Assembly: GCA_963738615.1 (NCBI GenBank)
Contig: CAVTXI010000012.1
Coordinates: 1,426,001 to 1,490,000, forward strand
From: CAVTWY01 sp963738615
Lineage (GTDB): Bacteria; Pseudomonadota; Gammaproteobacteria; Burkholderiales; Burkholderiaceae_C
Length of the DNA stretch: 64,000 nt
Reading direction: 5' to 3'
The number at the start of each line of letters is the position of its first letter. The first letter of the stretch is position 1. Below are positions 26,534 through 38,400 of the stretch, piece by piece. Under the pieces are notes generated by a model. That model had not been told where the DNA came from and ran no database searches. It saw only the letters and a list, made by a program, of their open reading frames with translations. A program made the translations under genes and the position numbers.

Positions 26534-29500
26534 CTAGGTCTGTACGGGCGTGGGCACGGACGGCTGGGGAACCCGTCGCAACATGCGTACCCCCTTCATC
26601 ATGAACTCGATGAAGTCATCGACGATCGTGTAGATCACCGGGATGACCAGCAGGCTGAGGAAGGTCGACGTGATCAGGCCGCCGATGACGACGATCGCCA
26701 TCGGCGCGCGGAAGCTGGGGTCGGTGCCGAAGCCGAAAGCGATGGGCATCATGCCGGCGCCCATCGCGATCGTTGTCATCACGATCGGGCGGGCGCGCTT
26801 GCGGCAGGCGTCGAGCAGCGCGTCCCAGCGGCTCATAGCGTGCTCGCGCCGCGCCATCACCGCGTACTCGACCAGCAGGATCGAGTTCTTCGTCGCGATG
26901 CCCATCAGCATGATGAGGCCGATCATCGCGGGCATGGTGACGTTGGTCGCTGTCGCCCACAGCGCCAGCAATGCGCCCGGGACCGACAGCAGCAGCGCCG
27001 CGAGGATCGTCACCGGCTGCACCCAGGCGTGGAACAGCATCACCAGCACGATGTAGATGCACAGCACGCCCGCGCCCATCGCAAGCGAGAAGCCGCTGAC
27101 CAGATCTTCCATCGCTTCGGCGTCGCCCACCACCTGCTTGATCACGCCCGGCGGCAGGTTCTGGATGCTGGGCAACAGGTCCGTCAATTCCTGGATCTTG
27201 CCAAGCGGTTGCCCATTGAGTTCGATCTCGAAGTTGATGTTGCGCGAGCGGTCATACCGGCCGATCTGCGCCGGCCCGCTCGACACCTCGAGCGTCGCGA
27301 CGTTGCCCAGCGCGACCGGGCCACGCGCGCCGGGCACGGGCAGGCGTGACAGCAGCGCGATGTCTTGGCGCGCCGCGTCGGGCAGGCGCACGACGATCGA
27401 TACCTGGCGTTGCGACAGGTTCAGCTTCGGCAGCGCTTGATCAAAGTCGCCCGTGGTCGCGATCCGCAGCGTGTCGGCAATGGCCGCGGTCGTCACGCCC
27501 AGGTCGGCGGCGCGCGCGGGGTCGGGACGTACGACGAGCTCCGGACGTTGCAAGCTCGCGGTCGACGTCACGGCGCCGATGCCCGGCAGCGTGCGCAGTT
27601 CCTTCTCGACCACCAGCGCATGCGCGCCAAGCGCGTCGCCGTCATCACCCGCGAGCACGAGAATGAATTTTTCGGATGAGCCACCGAAGCCGACGTTGAC
27701 GCGCGCGCCCGGCACCACTTCGAGCAGCGTGCGCAACTCGGCCTCGATCGCCTGCTTGCTCGAGCCCGATCGTTGCGCGCGCGGCGTGAGGTTCAGCGTG
27801 ATGGTCGATTTGGTCGCATCCGACGCGCCCGCCACCATGAACGGGTCGCTGCCCGCCTTGCCGCCGCCGATCGCGGTGTAGACCTGCTTCACATGCGTGT
27901 GCTTGCGCACGATCGCCTCGGCCACGTCGGTGGCCGCGCTGGTCTCGGCGAAGGTCGAACCCGGCGGCAAGCTCAGGCGCACCTGTGTCTGCGACAGATC
28001 GTCCGGTGGCATGAAGCCGCCCGAGATGCGGCCGGTGAACAGCAAGCCGATCGAGCCGACGGTGAAGAGCAGCGTCAGCAGCAGCGTCAGCCAGCGGTGC
28101 CGCAAGCACCACGACACGACGCGCACGTAAGGCTCGATCCACGATGGCTCACGGTGCGCCTTCTTCGGCGCATGCAGGATGTACGCCGCCATCATCGGCG
28201 TGAGCATGCGCGCGACCACCAGCGAGAAGAACACCGCGATCGCCGCCGTCCAACCGAACTGCACGAAGAACTTGCCGACGACCCCGGTCATGAAGGCTGT
28301 AGGCAGGAACACCGCGATCAACGTCAAGGTGGTGGCGATGACCGCCAAGCCGATCTCGTCGGCGGCCTCCATCGAGGCCTGGTAAGGCGTCTTGCCCATC
28401 TCGAGGTGGCGCTGGATGTTCTCGATCTCGACGATCGCGTCGTCGACGAGCACGCCCACCACCAGCGACAACGACAGCAACGTCACGACGTTGATCGAGA
28501 AACCCATCAGGTACATCACCGCGAACGTCGGAATCGCCGACATCGGCAGCGCCACAGCCGACACGAAGGTGGCGCGCCAGTTGCGCAGGAACGCGAAGAC
28601 CACCAGCACCGCGAGTGCCGCGCCTTCGAACAACAATGCGAGCGAGCCGTTGTAGTTCTCGACCACGGGCTCGACGAAGTCGAAGGCGCCGGTGTACGTC
28701 ACGTCGGGGCGCTTCTTCTTCAAGGCCTCGAGCGCGGCTCGCGAGCCTTCGGCAACCTCGACTTCGCTGGCGCCGCGCGAACGCGCGATTTCGAAAGCGA
28801 CAACCGGCGCGCCGTCCAGGCGCGCGGCCGACCGCACCTCGGCCACGGTGTCGCGCACCGACGCAATCTGGTCGAGCCGTACGCGCCGACCGTCGGAAAG
28901 GCTGATGTCCATCAGCGCGAGTTCCTGCGCACTGCCCACCGTGGCGATCGTGCGCACCGACTGCTCGACGCCGCCAAGGTCCGCGCGGCCGCCGGAAGCG
29001 TCCTGCTGGATGTTGCGCAGCTGGCGCGACACGTCCGACGCCGTTGCATTCAGCGCGAGCAACCGCGCCGGGTCGAGCTCGACGACGACTTGCCGCGTCA
29101 CGCCACCCACGCGCGCCACGCTGCCCACGCCGCGCACCGCAAGCAGCGCCTTCGTCACGTCGTTGTCGACGAACCAGGACAGCGCCTCTGGATCCAGCCG
29201 CGAAGACTGCGCGGTGTAGACCAGCACCGGTTGCGACGCGAAGTCCATCTTCGTGATGACCGGGTCGCGCAAGTCACCGGGCAGGTCGGACCGCACGCGC
29301 GCCACCGCATCGCGTACTTCGTCCAGCGCTTCCTGCGGCGTCTTCTCGAGGCGGAACTCGGCGGTGGTCGTGACCATGCCGTCCTGCACCGTCGTGTAGA
29401 TGTGCTTCAGGCCCTGGATCGACGCGATCGAGTTCTCGAGCTTGCGCGCCACCTCGGTCTCGAGCTGCGCCGGCGCCGCACCCGGCAACGCCGCGGTGAC

Positions 29501-29644
29501 GATGATCATCGGCAGGTCGATGTCGGGGAACTGCTGGATCTTCATCGCCCGGAAGCCGAGGATGCCCACCAGCGTGAGCAACACGAAGAGCAGGATCGAC
29601 GGGACCGGGTTGCGGATCGACGCCGCGGATACGTTGAATTCCAT
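26534..29644 (-). CDS. RND multidrug efflux permease
   Basis: An inner-membrane proton/drug antiporter of 1036 residues with 12 helices in two halves. The HAE-1-like sequence begins ASIRNPVPSILLFVLLTLVGILGFRAM. The proton-relay aspartates are in VVGVLVDDAIVEIENIQRH on TM4, and the matching TM10 lysine is in GIATKNSILLVEYAV. Two large periplasmic loops are present. It is the last gene of an OMF-MFP-RND operon. The substrate cannot be told from sequence; such pumps commonly export hydrophobic drugs, detergents or quorum signals. Confidence 0.95.
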   Translation of the reverse strand: MEFNVSAASIRNPVPSILLFVLLTLVGILGFRAMKIQQFPDIDLPMIIVTAALPGAAPAQLETEVARKLENSIASIQGLKHIYTTVQDGMVTTTAEFRLEKTPQEALDEVRDAVARVRSDLPGDLRDPVITKMDFASQPVLVYTAQSSRLDPEALSWFVDNDVTKALLAVRGVGSVARVGGVTRQVVVELDPARLLALNATASDVSRQLRNIQQDASGGRADLGGVEQSVRTIATVGSAQELALMDISLSDGRRVRLDQIASVRDTVAEVRSAARLDGAPVVAFEIARSRGASEVEVAEGSRAALEALKKKRPDVTYTGAFDFVEPVVENYNGSLALLFEGAALAVLVVFAFLRNWRATFVSAVALPMSAIPTFAVMYLMGFSINVVTLLSLSLVVGVLVDDAIVEIENIQRHLEMGKTPYQASMEAADEIGLAVIATTLTLIAVFLPTAFMTGVVGKFFVQFGWTAAIAVFFSLVVARMLTPMMAAYILHAPKKAHREPSWIEPYVRVVSWCLRHRWLTLLLTLLFTVGSIGLLFTGRISGGFMPPDDLSQTQVRLSLPPGSTFAETSAATDVAEAIVRKHTHVKQVYTAIGGGKAGSDPFMVAGASDATKSTITLNLTPRAQRSGSSKQAIEAELRTLLEVVPGARVNVGFGGSSEKFILVLAGDDGDALGAHALVVEKELRTLPGIGAVTSTASLQRPELVVRPDPARAADLGVTTAAIADTLRIATTGDFDQALPKLNLSQRQVSIVVRLPDAARQDIALLSRLPVPGARGPVALGNVATLEVSSGPAQIGRYDRSRNINFEIELNGQPLGKIQELTDLLPSIQNLPPGVIKQVVGDAEAMEDLVSGFSLAMGAGVLCIYIVLVMLFHAWVQPVTILAALLLSVPGALLALWATATNVTMPAMIGLIMLMGIATKNSILLVEYAVMARREHAMSRWDALLDACRKRARPIVMTTIAMGAGMMPIAFGFGTDPSFRAPMAIVVIGGLITSTFLSLLVIPVIYTIVDDFIEFMMKGVRMLRRVPQPSVPTPVQT

Positions 29645-29656
29645 GGCCGCGTTCTC

Positions 29657-30808
29657 CTACGGCTTGGCCGCGGGCTTGGGCGCTGCCTGTTTCGCGTCGG
29701 CGTTCACCACGCGCACCGTGTCGCCGTCGGCCAGAAAGCCCACGCCCGACGCGACCACACGTGCGCCTGCCTCGACCCCGCTCGTCAACTCGACACGATC
29801 GCCCACGCGTCGCCCGGTCGTCACCTTCGTCATCGCAACCTTGTTGTCGGCCGCGACCTTGAATACATACGCGAAGCCGTCACGCAGCAGCACCGCGGTC
29901 TGCGGCAGCGTCAGCCCGGGCTTGCCGCCCAGGTCGAAGTCGCCGCGCGCGAACATGCCTGCCTTGGTCGCGGCCGAGGGCTCGAGGTCGACATAAACGA
30001 TGCCGTTGCGTGTGGCCGCGTCGACCGTCGGCGCCACCATGCGCACCTTGCCTTGCACCAACTCGCCGCCCGCGGGGATGATGCGTACGACAAGGCCCGG
30101 CGTCACCTTGGCGAGGTCGGTCGCAGGCACCTCGGCGCGCCACTCGAGCCTGCCGCCGCGGATCAAACGGAACATCTCCTGCCCGGGCTGCGCGATCGCA
30201 CCGACGGTGGCGGTGCGCGCGCTGATCACGCCGTCATCGGACGCCACGATGCGCGTCTGGCCCAGGCGCACCTCATCGGCACGCAGCCTGGCGCGCAAGG
30301 CCGCACCCCGTGCACGGGCCGTCGACTCGAGCGTCGTGTATTGCTGAATCTGCTGCGCGCTGATCGCACCGCTGCTCTGCAGTTGGCGTGCGCGTTCGGC
30401 GTTCGCCTGCGCTTCGGCCATCGCCGCCTCGGCCTCGGCAAGGTTGGCGCGTGTGACCGCCACGTCAGCCGCCAACGTGTCCGCCGAAAGCCGGGCCATC
30501 AGTTGCCCTCGCTTGACCTTGTCGCCCACCTGGGCAAGGACCTCGACGACACGCAAACCCTGAACCTCGGCCCCGACGATCACCTCCTGCCACGCCGCGA
30601 TGTTGCCGCTGACGCTGAGCAGTTGCGGCAGGCCCTCTTGCAGTGGCGTGGCAAGGGAGACGCTGAGCGACGCACGCGCCGACGAAGCCGCAGGTGCGGC
30701 AACAGGTGGCGCGTCGGCCTTCGGTGGCGCATCCGCCGCGCGGATCGACGAAACGACGGTGAGCCCACACGCGAGCAAGGCGACGAGGGAGAAGAGCTTG
30801 GTTTTCAT
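29657..30808 (-). CDS. RND efflux periplasmic adaptor (MFP) subunit
   Basis: The 383-residue protein has an N-terminal signal peptide (MKTKLFSLVALLACGLTVVSSIRA). A lipoyl/barrel region follows (AQVGDKVKRGQLMARLSADT), then an alpha-helical hairpin rich in Ala, Glu and Gln (about residues 110-180). C-terminal beta domains are seen, with GDFDLGGKPGLTLPQTAVL and VTTGRRVGDRVELTSGVEAGARV. These match the HlyD/AcrA family that bridges pump and outer-membrane channel. ATG at 30808. It ends 13 bases before the permease gene and follows the outer membrane factor by 57 bases. Confidence 0.93.
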   Translation of the reverse strand: MKTKLFSLVALLACGLTVVSSIRAADAPPKADAPPVAAPAASSARASLSVSLATPLQEGLPQLLSVSGNIAAWQEVIVGAEVQGLRVVEVLAQVGDKVKRGQLMARLSADTLAADVAVTRANLAEAEAAMAEAQANAERARQLQSSGAISAQQIQQYTTLESTARARGAALRARLRADEVRLGQTRIVASDDGVISARTATVGAIAQPGQEMFRLIRGGRLEWRAEVPATDLAKVTPGLVVRIIPAGGELVQGKVRMVAPTVDAATRNGIVYVDLEPSAATKAGMFARGDFDLGGKPGLTLPQTAVLLRDGFAYVFKVAADNKVAMTKVTTGRRVGDRVELTSGVEAGARVVASGVGFLADGDTVRVVNADAKQAAPKPAAKP

Positions 30809-30864
30809 GCGTTGAATCGAATGCGGCGTTCGACGGTCGGTATCCCGGACAACACGACGGGACG

Positions 30865-32355
30865 TCAGCGCGAAGACGCGGCCTGTGCGGTCGGTGCATC
30901 GTCGGGCCGCCAACCGCCGCCGACGGCGCGGTACAGGCTGACCCACGCGGCAACGCGTTCGCGCTGCAGCGCCAGCAGCGCCGCCTGCGCATTCAATGCA
31001 AGCCGACGCGCGTCTTCCATCTCGATGAGGCTGGCTGCGCCCAGGCGCCAGCGCTGTTCGGTGGCTTCGAAGTAGCCGCGAAAACCCGCGGCGGCACGCA
31101 TTGCGTCACCTTCGCGCACGCGCGCGGCGTGCAAGCGCACCAATGCTTCTTCGACCTCGCGTACGGCGTTGCGGATGCGCGCGTCGAGCGCCGCATGCGC
31201 TGCGTCGCGCCGCGCTGCGGCAGCGTCGATGCCCGCGGCAATGCGGCCACCGTCGAGGATCGGCAGCGACAGCGTCGGCACGATGCTCCACGACGTGCCG
31301 TCGATCGTCTGCCCACCCACGCGCAACCACGACGGCCCGATGCTGCCGGCCAGCACCAGCCGCGGCCAGCGCGCCGCTTCGGCCGCGCCGAGTTCGGCGT
31401 GCGCCGCCACCAGTGCCTGCTCGGCTGCAGCAACGTCCGGGCGTGCAGCCAACACCTGCGCCGGCAGGTTGTCGACTTCGAACGCCGCGGCCGGCTGCGG
31501 CAGCATCGCGCGGCGCGGCGCAAGCGCCTCGCGCAACGGCGGCAGCGCGCGGCCGGTCAGCGTCGTCAAGGCAAGCGCAAGGGCATCGCAATCGGCGCGC
31601 TGCCCCGCGGCCCGGTTCGCGGCGTCGGCTGCTGCGGCGTCGGCAAGTGCGACGTTGGCGGGTGCCTCGAAACCCACGCGGGCCTTTTCGCTCGTCAGCT
31701 CGAGGTTCTTTCGTTGGGACGCCAGCGACAGATCGAGCACGGCCACGAGCGCTTCGCAGCTGCGCAGGTTCACGTAGGTCTGCGCCACGTCGGCAGCCAG
31801 CGTGATGCGTGCGTCGTGCCACTCGAGACGCGACTGCTCGGCGCGCGACAACGCGGCCTGTCGCTGCTGCGCAAGGCCTGCGAAAAGATCAATCTCCCAC
31901 TGCGCCTGCACGCCCACATTCGACTGTGTCGAAGCCGCGAAGTTGGTTGCGGCCGACGCACCGCGCGCGCTCGACGCCGCAAGGCCAAGCGCAGGCGACG
32001 AAGCCGCGCCCGCCGCTTGCGCCTGTGCCTGCGCCTCGCGCACGCGCGCCAGCGCAACGGCCACCGAAGGCGCTGCAGCCTGCGCCTCGTCGATCAGCGT
32101 CGCCAGCAGCGGGTCGTCGAAGTGTTGCCACCAGCGCGCAATCGACGCGACCTGCCCGCCGTGCGGCAGCACGCGCGCGGGTGCTTCACTGGCAGAAGGC
32201 GCATGCCGCCAAGGCTGTGTCGGCGTCAGGCTCTCGCGTGCTTCGCGCGCAGCGCGCTCGGGTGCGGCGGTGTTCGCACACGCCACAAGCGCAGCAACTG
32301 CGCCAGCGCACACAACGGGTCGAACAAGATGAAGGAACGTGACCGCAACGGCCAT
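30865..32355 (-). CDS. Outer membrane efflux factor, NodT family lipoprotein
   Basis: The channel subunit of a tripartite pump. The signal sequence ends in a lipobox-like VAALVACANT, so the mature protein is probably a lipoprotein. Two TolC-type halves are seen: WWQHFDDPLLATLIDEA at the start of the first, and long helices such as RVREAQAQAQAAG and LSRAEQSRLEWHDARITLAADVAQTYVNLRS. The second half has LAARPDVAAAEQALVAAHAELGAAEAARWP. The 496-residue length is normal. Unusually it comes first in the operon, before adaptor and permease. Confidence 0.94.
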   Translation of the reverse strand: MAVAVTFLHLVRPVVCAGAVAALVACANTAAPERAAREARESLTPTQPWRHAPSASEAPARVLPHGGQVASIARWWQHFDDPLLATLIDEAQAAAPSVAVALARVREAQAQAQAAGAASSPALGLAASSARGASAATNFAASTQSNVGVQAQWEIDLFAGLAQQRQAALSRAEQSRLEWHDARITLAADVAQTYVNLRSCEALVAVLDLSLASQRKNLELTSEKARVGFEAPANVALADAAAADAANRAAGQRADCDALALALTTLTGRALPPLREALAPRRAMLPQPAAAFEVDNLPAQVLAARPDVAAAEQALVAAHAELGAAEAARWPRLVLAGSIGPSWLRVGGQTIDGTSWSIVPTLSLPILDGGRIAAGIDAAAARRDAAHAALDARIRNAVREVEEALVRLHAARVREGDAMRAAAGFRGYFEATEQRWRLGAASLIEMEDARRLALNAQAALLALQRERVAAWVSLYRAVGGGWRPDDAPTAQAASSR

Positions 32356-32458
32356 CGGGAACGCCTCGGATGCGACGAAGCGCGCATCCTAAACGTAGGG
32401 CTCATCCCGAAGTCCCGGCAGGGCTTCCCGGCGAGAGGGCCCTCGACAAACGAAACCA

Positions 32459-32475
32459 CCCCGAAGGACTCGGGG
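32459..32475 (-). terminator. Rho-independent-like terminator after chpA
   Basis: On the minus strand CCCCGA and TCGGGG form a 6-bp stem with a 5-base loop, followed by TGGTTTCGTTTG. It lies 8 bases past the chpA stop and so ends the pil chemosensory operon. Confidence 0.6.
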
Positions 32476-32482
32476 CAGGTTC

Positions 32483-35400
32483 TCAGTGGACGGCTGGGTC
32501 AGCCTTGGCTTCGCGCTCGGTGCCCGTGTAGTGGGCAACGAGTTGCAGCAGCTCTTCTTCCGAGTAGGGCTTGCCCAGATAGTGGTTCACGCCCAGGGTC
32601 AGCGCGTGCTGGCGGTGCTTCTCGGCGATGCGCGAGGTGATCATGATGACGGGCAGTTCGCGCCAGCGTGCGTCGTTGCGCAGGTTACGAACGAGGTCGA
32701 AACCGTCCATCCGCGGCATCTCGATGTCGGACAGCACCACCGCTGGCTGCTCTTCGGCGAGCTTCTCGAGCGCATCCAGACCGTCTTTCGCGAGTGCAAC
32801 GCGATAACCCTCGCGCTGGAGCATCCGCTGCGTGACCCGGCGAACCGTGAGCGAGTCGTCGATCACGAGCACAAGCGGAGCCAGCGTCTCGCGGACCTCG
32901 ACTGGCAGGCCGCCGGTCTCGAGCGCCTGCAGCATCTCGCGCAGCCTCGGGCCGTACAGATTGGCCAGCGCCACCGGGTTGTAGATCAACACGACTTCGC
33001 CTGACGGCAACAGCGTCACACCCGCCAGACCCGGCAGCTTGGACAACTGCGGCCCCAGGTTCTTGACCACGACTTCCTGGTTGCCGATGACTTCATCGAC
33101 GTGGATCGCGACGCGCTGCTGGGCTGACCGGACCACCACCACCGGCAGCGAACGATCGGACGGGTCGATGCTGCGGGCACTGCCTTGCAGCAGCGCGCCC
33201 AGCCAGAAGAAGGGCAGGTCGTCCTCGCCGTGGGTGTAGCGGCCCGTGGCGTAGGCGCGGTCGCGTTCTTCAGGGGTCATGCGGCGCACGATCTCGACCA
33301 ACGGCGACGGCATCGCCACGCGCAATTGGCCCGCGCGCAGCATCACCACCTGCGTGACCGCGGTCGTCAGCGGCACCACGAGCTTGAAGGTCGTGCCCTG
33401 GCCCGCGACGCTGTGCGGTTCGACACGGCCGCCCAGGGCGTTGACCTCATTGCGCACCACATCCATGCCCACGCCGCGGCCGGCAAGTTCGGTCACCTGC
33501 GTGGCCGTCGAGAAGCCCGGCATGAAGATCAGCGCAGCCAGATCGGCCTCCGTGGGCTGCGCGTCTGCGGCGACCAAGCCCATGGCCACACCGCGCTGAA
33601 GGATGCGCTTGAAGTCGAGCCCTGCGCCGTCGTCGGCGACCTCGATCGCGACCTCGTTGCCTTCCTGGTGCAGCGAGATGGCGATCACGCCGCCGGCGCT
33701 CTTGCCCGCCGCCCTGCGCACCTCGGGTCCTTCGACGCCGTGCGTGATGCAGTTGCGCAGCAGGTGTTCGAAAGCGCCGACCAGGCGCTCGAGCACCCCG
33801 CGGTCGACTTCGATCGTGCCGTTGACGATGTCCAGGCGCACCAGCTTGCCGGTCTCTTTGGCTGTCTGACGCACCACGCGATACAGACGATCGGCCAGGC
33901 TGTCGAACTCGACCATGCGTGTGCGCAGCAGGTTGTCCTGCAATTCACGCGTCAGCCGCGCCTGTGCCGCAAGCTGGTCTTCGGTCGACTGAACGGTGCG
34001 CTGCAGCCCGCGGTGCACGGTGGCCACGTCGTTCACCGACTCGGCCAACATGCGGGTCAGTTCCTGGAACCGCGTGAAGCGGTCCATCTCGAGCGGGTCG
34101 AAGTTCTTGCCTTCGGTTTTTGCCGACTCGAGCCGCGCACTGATCTGCGTCTCGGCCTGAAGCTCGATTTCACGCAGCTGGTTGCGCATGCGATCGAGGT
34201 TGTCGTTCAGGTCGACGATCGCACCCTTGAGTTGTGCCACGTCGGCGTCGATGCGCGAGCGCGTGATGCTGACCTCGCCGGCATGGTTGACCAGCCGATC
34301 GAGCAGCGCCGCCTTGACGCGCACCGCGCCGGCAGCCGCCTGCGTTGCGCTGTTGGCGCCGGGCACGACGGGTGCCGACGCGGCAAACCGCGCCCAGGTG
34401 ATCGCGCTCGGCAGTACGACGCGCGGCCCGGCGCCACGAGACGCCGGTGCGCCGTCGGTGCGCGCAGGGGCAGCCGGCCGCGCGGCAGGGCTCGCGCCCA
34501 CACCATCGGCTTTGGCAGGATGTTCGGCGGTCGGCGCGGCGGCCGGCTTCGCAGCCTCGACGGCCGGAGCCTTCGTCGTTGCCCTTTCGGGTGTTGGTGT
34601 TGGTGTTGGTGGTGCAGGTCGAGGTGCAGGTGCAGGTGCGACAGGCGTCAGCAGTGCGTCGACCTTCGGCATCGCGATCATCGGGCCGGTCAAAGCGCCC
34701 AACCCAGACAGCGGGGCCGACATCGTGTCGACCGCTTCGATCGGATCGCCCACGCGCCGCGGCAGTGCGATACGCGGTTGTGCCACGACAGGTTCGGTGT
34801 GGCTGGGCGGCGCGGGCTCGGCAGGGGCTTCGACAACGGGCGCAGCGGCAGGAGCAGGCACGGGCACAGCAGTGACGATCGGTGCGACGGAAGGTGCCGG
34901 GGTCACAACCAGGGCCGGCGGGGGCGCAGCCACACGAACCGGTGCCGGCGTTTCGAACGCAGCGGGGTCGGCCGACACGCGCGCGCGCAACATGTCGAAC
35001 GTAGCCTGCAAACCGTCAGCGCGCCCCTCGAGCGCCTCGACATCCTCGGTGGTCGCGTTGCCGCGGCCGACCAGTTCTTCGATCGAGCTTTCCAGCCGGT
35101 GCGCCATCTCACCCATGCGCATCGCCCCGGCAAGGCGCGCGCCACCCTTGATGGTGTGCAGCGCGCGCAGGCAGGCGTTGGCGTGCGAGGCGTCCGCGGG
35201 CTGGGCCACCCAGTCGCGCATGTGCGTCGCCAACTTGGGCATCAGGTCAACACCCTCCTCTTCGAAGATACCGAAGAGTTCGGCGTCGATCGCATCAATC
35301 GCATCGATGTCTTCGTCGTGCGTGCCGGTGACGGTGCGCACCGTGGGTGCGGCACGGTCTTCGGCCAGTTCGGACAGCTTGGCGGCGAAGGCGGGATTGG

Positions 35401-38400
35401 GTGCGTCGAGCAAGCCGGCCGCGAAGCCCTGCACCAGCCGGCGCAAGTCAACGGCCACGTCGTGGAAGAAGGCCGCGTCGCCCTCCGACGTGCTGCCACG
35501 CTTACGGCTGCGCGACAACGCATGCTCGAGGCTGCGCGACAGTTGCGACAGGTCGGCAAAACCAACCGTGGCCGAGTTGCCGGCCAATGAATGCGCCAGC
35601 GACACGGAACGCTCGCTCGCGCCGCGCTGTGGCATGGATAGCCACTCGGAGGTTTCCTCGACCAGGCTGCGCGACTGCGCGTCGGCCTCGCTGACGTAGA
35701 CGTTGTACAGCGGCAGCGGCACCCTCAGCGCGCCGACCCGCTTGTACTCCTCGACCGCGGCCGATTGGGCCGCTTCTGCAGCGCGACGGGCCGCTTCGGC
35801 TGCCCGCTTTGCGCCTTCGGCTTTCCTGGCTTCTTCGGTGGCCGCCTCGGCTCGCTTGGCCTCGGCTCGCTTCGCAATGTCGTCCTTGCGTGCTGCTTCG
35901 GCACGACCCGCCTCTTCCCGACGTGCGCGCATCTCGCGCTCGAGTTCGGCCGCTGCTGCGGCGGCATCCAGCGATGGCTGCGTCGGCATGAAAGTGCCTT
36001 CGTCATCCGAGCGCATCGTCGAGCCGTAGGCCCTCGCGACGGTGTCGAAGTCCGCGCCCTTCGCCGTCGACCGACCCGCCTTGGGCCGCTTGCCGCCGGC
36101 GAGATCGGTGATGTTCAGGCTGAGCGGCGCAGGCAGGGTGACCGACGGCGTCGGCGCCGCGGCAGACGCCCGCATCTGAGGCACTGCGATGGTCGAGTCG
36201 AGCCCCTCGAGCACCATCGGCTTCGAGACCGCATCGATCATCGACGCGCCCACTTGCGCTGTGGACGGCAGTGCCAGCGGCACGCGCCGCGATTGCATGC
36301 GGAATGCGTCGGCGACTTCGCGGACCGACGACGAGGTGTGACCACCCGCGCGCCGCTGTTCGATGGCCGTGGCCCAGTCGCCGAGGTAGCTCAGAGCCTC
36401 GGCGGTCACGCCTCGGAGGTCTTTGTCGGCATGCGGGTGGTCGGCCAGACGCGCGTTGTAGAGCTGCTCGCAGGCCCACGCGGCCTCGCCGAAGTCTTTC
36501 AGCCCGACCATGCGCGAGCTTCCTTTCAACGTGTGGAAGGCGCGGCGGACGGTGGTGAGTTCGGTCAGGTTGTCGGGATCGGCCTCGAGCGCCTCGAGGG
36601 ACTGACGGGCACCGTCGACGACGTCGCGCGCTTCCTCGAGGAAGATTTCGCGCATCTCGTCGTCGCCCTCGAGGCCTGTCTCGCCGACCGGCGGCGGCGC
36701 CGCGCTCGACACCGGCACCTGCGCGGCAGGAAGCGGCGCAAGCTCGGGTTGCAGCGTCGACGCGCCCGACGTGCTGGCGACGAAGTCGGCCATCGCAAGC
36801 GCGAGCTCTTCGCGCACGGCCCGACGCTCGTCGTCGTTCGCTGCGTCCTGCAACGCGGACTGCGCCGTCGACATGGTCTGCGCCAGGTTGAGTTGGTCGT
36901 TGACCATCGCTTCCTGCGTCAGACGCTCGAGGTCGCGTGCAAGGTTCTCGTTCGGCACCTCGGGGTGCGCGGCGGTCAGCGCAAGCGCCTCGACCTGCTC
37001 GACCAGCTTGGGTTCGACCCTCAGCGGCGGTGTGCCGTCCAGACCGCCGAAGCCCGATTCGCGCGAGCCGCCGCGGCGCACCACGGTCTGCAGCAGGCCG
37101 CTGGCGCTGTCAAAGCGGAACAGCGTCTTCGCCATGTGCGGCTGGACGCTGAGCATGTCGATCATGAAGCCCAGAGCGCCGAGATTGCCGGCCAACCGGT
37201 CGAAGACGCCGCGCGCGGTCGCGTCTTCGGCGTCCATCGAACCCGACAGCAGCGGCTCGACGTCGTCGCGCATACGCAGGATCGTGTGCGAAGCCTGATC
37301 GAGCCCCAGCACCGAGACCACGCCGCGCATCGCTTGCAACTGCCCCGGCACGGACGCCAGCACGTCGCGCTTGGAAGAGTCGCGGAAGAAATGATCGATC
37401 GCCCGCTCGCTTTCGCCGAGCGCGGCGCGCAGTTCCTGCACCACGCTGCCCATCGTCTGGCGATCGGCCACGCGCCGGTACAGCTCTTCCATCCAGGGTT
37501 CGAGCGGCCGCGGTGCGTGACCCTTACGGACCTCGTCGACACGATCGGCCAGCCGACGCACACGCTGGTCCTGGCCGTGGCCGTCGAATTCGCTGTCGTC
37601 GAGCGCGGCTTCCACGTACAACAGCGCCGTCGCGACCTCCATCGCCAGGCTCGGCGGCGGAGCCTCCTGGCTGGCGATGGTCTGTTGCACCGACGCGCTC
37701 AGCGCGCGCGCGAGCACGTCGCCCGCGGGGAACAAGCGCCCAATCGAGTCGCCAACCAGGGCGATCTGCTCACCCATTCCCGAAAGGCGATGGCGCTCGT
37801 CAGCCGCGATGGCCGACCAGCTGTCCTTGGCGGCGGTCACACGCTTCTTTGCCTGCGCGATGACCGAAGGATCAAAGCGGCCAAGCCGCGACGAGGCGTA
37901 GTCGACGGCTTCGGCCTGCGACTGGCCCCAGGCCTGACGTGCGGCCAGCAGCCTTGGTGCCGACACCGCCGCTGGCGGCGTGCCGGTTTGGGCGCAGAAG
38001 AAGAGCAGGTCTTGCGCCAGTCGGTCGGTGGCCTCGTTGACCGTACCTTCGCCCGGCATGCGCTGCACCATGCGTACCTGCGCCATCAAGCGCGACGCGA
38101 TGCGTTTGGTGAACACGTCCGACGGCACCAAGCCGCGAGCCTGGGCCTCGAAGAAGGCTGCACCCAGTTGCCACAAACTTGCAAGACGACGATCGCCGCC
38201 ATCGGCGATGACGGCATTGGCCATGCCGGCGTAAACGTCGCTGAGATCGCCGGCCGCCGCCGCTTCTTCGGGATGGCGCATCAGCACCAGCGTGTCAGTC
38301 TCGATCTTGGCCTGTGTGTCTTCGTCGAGATGGCGCGCCCGCGTGTTGGTCGCTGGCAGGTCACGCCAGCGCCAATCGTGCGGCCACAGGTCACCGGGGT

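Noticed and set aside
27773..31075. 1100-codon plus-strand open frame over the RND pump genes
   Set aside because: It is antisense to clear RND and adaptor genes and its translation is Arg/His/Gln-rich low complexity, as expected from a high-GC codon shadow.
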